Positions 6,187-7,297 of a stretch of 7,297 bases of DNA are shown piece after piece. Position numbers and translations under genes: made by a program. Every line of letters begins with the position of its first letter. Position 1 is the first letter of the stretch. The notes beneath the pieces were generated by a model. It ran no database searches and had not been told where the DNA came from. It saw only the letters and a program-made list of their open reading frames with translations. The stretch is from Bacteroidota bacterium (GTDB lineage Bacteria > Bacteroidota > Bacteroidia > UKL13-3): NCBI GenBank assembly GCA_010027395.1, contig RGVD01000129.1, positions 1 to 7,297 on the forward strand, in the 5' to 3' direction.

Positions 6187-7297
6187 TTGAAGCTGTTACA
6201 AAAAATATGGCTCGGCTCTTTGTTGCTAATGGTGAGCTCTTGTGCTACCTATTATCAAAAGAACTATGACCTGATGCAGGCCATATACAACGGCAATATT
6301 GACAATGCCGAGCAGCTTCTCACAGATAAAAAATGGGAAAAACCTAATAGAAACATTTTACTCTACTATTTCAATAAAGGTACTGTGCTTTCGTTGAATG
6401 GTAAATTCAGCGAAAGCAACCAGTATTTCCAACAAGCCGATTATTATATTGAAGATTTTCGTAAAAACTATGCCCGCAGTTTTGTAGGATTATTAACCAA
6501 TCCAGGTTATACCAGCTATGCAGGCGAAAGCTTTGAACAAATCTTGTTACACTATTACACCAGCATCAATTACCTGCAAATGGGTAACTATGAAAGTGCT
6601 TTGGTCGAATGTAAACGTATGCAGTTAAAAATGCAAAAAATAACTGACCAATATGGAGGCAAAAACAAATATAGTAAAGATGCCTTTTGCTTGAACCTAA
6701 TGGGAATGGTCTATGAAGGATTGAAAGATTATAACAATGCTTTTATATCCTACAAAAACGCCTATGAAATATACAAAGTCGATTATGTTGGACTTGATAC
6801 TAAAATACCTATTCAACTAAAAAAAGACATCTTGAGAACAGCCTACTTAACTGGTTTTAACGACCAAGTGGAATACTACCAAAAAGAATTCGAAATGAAC
6901 CTTGAAATACCGAATAAAGACAAGGGCTCTCTGGTTTTCTTTTGGAACAATGGGCTTGGACCTGTAAAAGACCAAAACAGCGTTACCTTCACCATAATGC
7001 CCACTGGTAGTGGCATGGTTAATTTTGTAAACCCTGAATTGGGTATGCAATTTCAGTTTTACGTAGGTGATGATGACAAAAAAAGTTTGACTGCCTTGCG
7101 CATTGTAAGGGTAGCTTTTCCAAAATATGTTTCAAGGGTTCCTTACTATGCCAATGCTAGCATTTTAGATACTGCTGGTATTGTTGGACAATTTGAAAAA
7201 GCAGAAGACATCAATGCCATTGCTTATAAAAGTTTGGATGATAGAATGGCTAAAGAAATAGGTGAAGCATTGCTAAGAGTAGCTTTAAAACAAGCTG
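6187..7297 (+). CDS. COG3014-type TPR lipoprotein (3' end outside window)
   Basis: The open frame runs from a TTG at 6187 off the window end, giving 370 residues of a partial protein. Residues 1-18 (KLLQKIWLGSLLLMVSS) are a signal peptide with Cys19 as the lipid anchor (VSSC). TPR-like helices follow: IYNGNIDNAEQLL, KGTVLSLNGKFSESNQYFQQA, HYYTSINYLQMGNYESALVECKRM and LNLMGMVYEGLKDYNNAFISYKNAYEIY. After them comes a beta-rich region with SLVFFWNNGLGPVKD, a conserved signature of COG3014 proteins as I recall them. Its function is unknown. In several Gram-negatives a COG3014 gene sits next to lpoB, as here, which suggests a shared role in peptidoglycan synthesis control. The TTG start is chosen because the frame is closed by TAA at 6172-6174 and the next in-frame ATG (6229) would remove the signal peptide. 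The frame is clean throughout. Confidence 0.8.
   Translation, partial: MKLLQKIWLGSLLLMVSSCATYYQKNYDLMQAIYNGNIDNAEQLLTDKKWEKPNRNILLYYFNKGTVLSLNGKFSESNQYFQQADYYIEDFRKNYARSFVGLLTNPGYTSYAGESFEQILLHYYTSINYLQMGNYESALVECKRMQLKMQKITDQYGGKNKYSKDAFCLNLMGMVYEGLKDYNNAFISYKNAYEIYKVDYVGLDTKIPIQLKKDILRTAYLTGFNDQVEYYQKEFEMNLEIPNKDKGSLVFFWNNGLGPVKDQNSVTFTIMPTGSGMVNFVNPELGMQFQFYVGDDDKKSLTALRIVRVAFPKYVSRVPYYANASILDTAGIVGQFEKAEDINAIAYKSLDDRMAKEIGEALLRVALKQA

Noticed and set aside
6847..7050. Minus-strand open frame of 67 codons within the TPR lipoprotein gene
   Set aside because: It is antisense to a continuous and conserved-looking reading frame.

Overview
The window looks like chromosomal DNA of a free-living member of the Bacteroidota (Cytophaga/Chitinophaga/Sphingobacterium side). 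It is AT-rich. It contains a secreted peptidase with a type IX secretion C-terminal sorting domain, signal peptides ending in a serine/glutamine-rich tail, Bacteroidota-type -7 boxes (TAnnTTTG) and almost no Shine-Dalgarno sequences. The diaminopimelate decarboxylase also has the HMHTGSD form typical of this phylum. No RNA genes, insertion sequences, CRISPR arrays or phage genes are visible. No stretch over 300 bases lacks a gene; the longest gaps are 3532-3694 and 5462-5571.

Layout: (1) 29-1192, plus strand, is an outer-membrane beta-barrel gene resembling the Bacteroidota acyloxyacyl hydrolase/lipid A deacylase family. It is cut by one in-frame TAA at codon 79 and also lacks the expected catalytic histidine. 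(2) 1189-3531, minus strand, is a complete 780-residue secreted M1 metallopeptidase, tail to tail with gene 1 and sharing its TTAA stop region. (3) 3695-4915, plus strand, is lysA, the last step of lysine synthesis, divergent from the peptidase. (4) 4950-5461, minus strand, is a thioredoxin-fold protein with an N-terminal lipoprotein-like signal, split by a frameshift beside a (TTGG)2 repeat. (5) 5572-6159 and 6187-7297 (running off the window), plus strand, are a two-gene cluster: an LpoB-like outer-membrane lipoprotein followed 27 bases later by a TPR lipoprotein of the COG3014 type.

Apart from lysA, every gene product is predicted to act at or beyond the cell envelope. The LpoB-like/COG3014-like pair is the only evident functional module; by homology it would regulate a peptidoglycan synthase from the outer membrane, though this has not been shown for such proteins here. 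I see no clear new defence, mobile or biosynthetic system. The most informative observations are the two interrupted genes, whose reading frames are otherwise intact. They could reflect recent gene decay, repeat-length variation or consensus-sequence errors.
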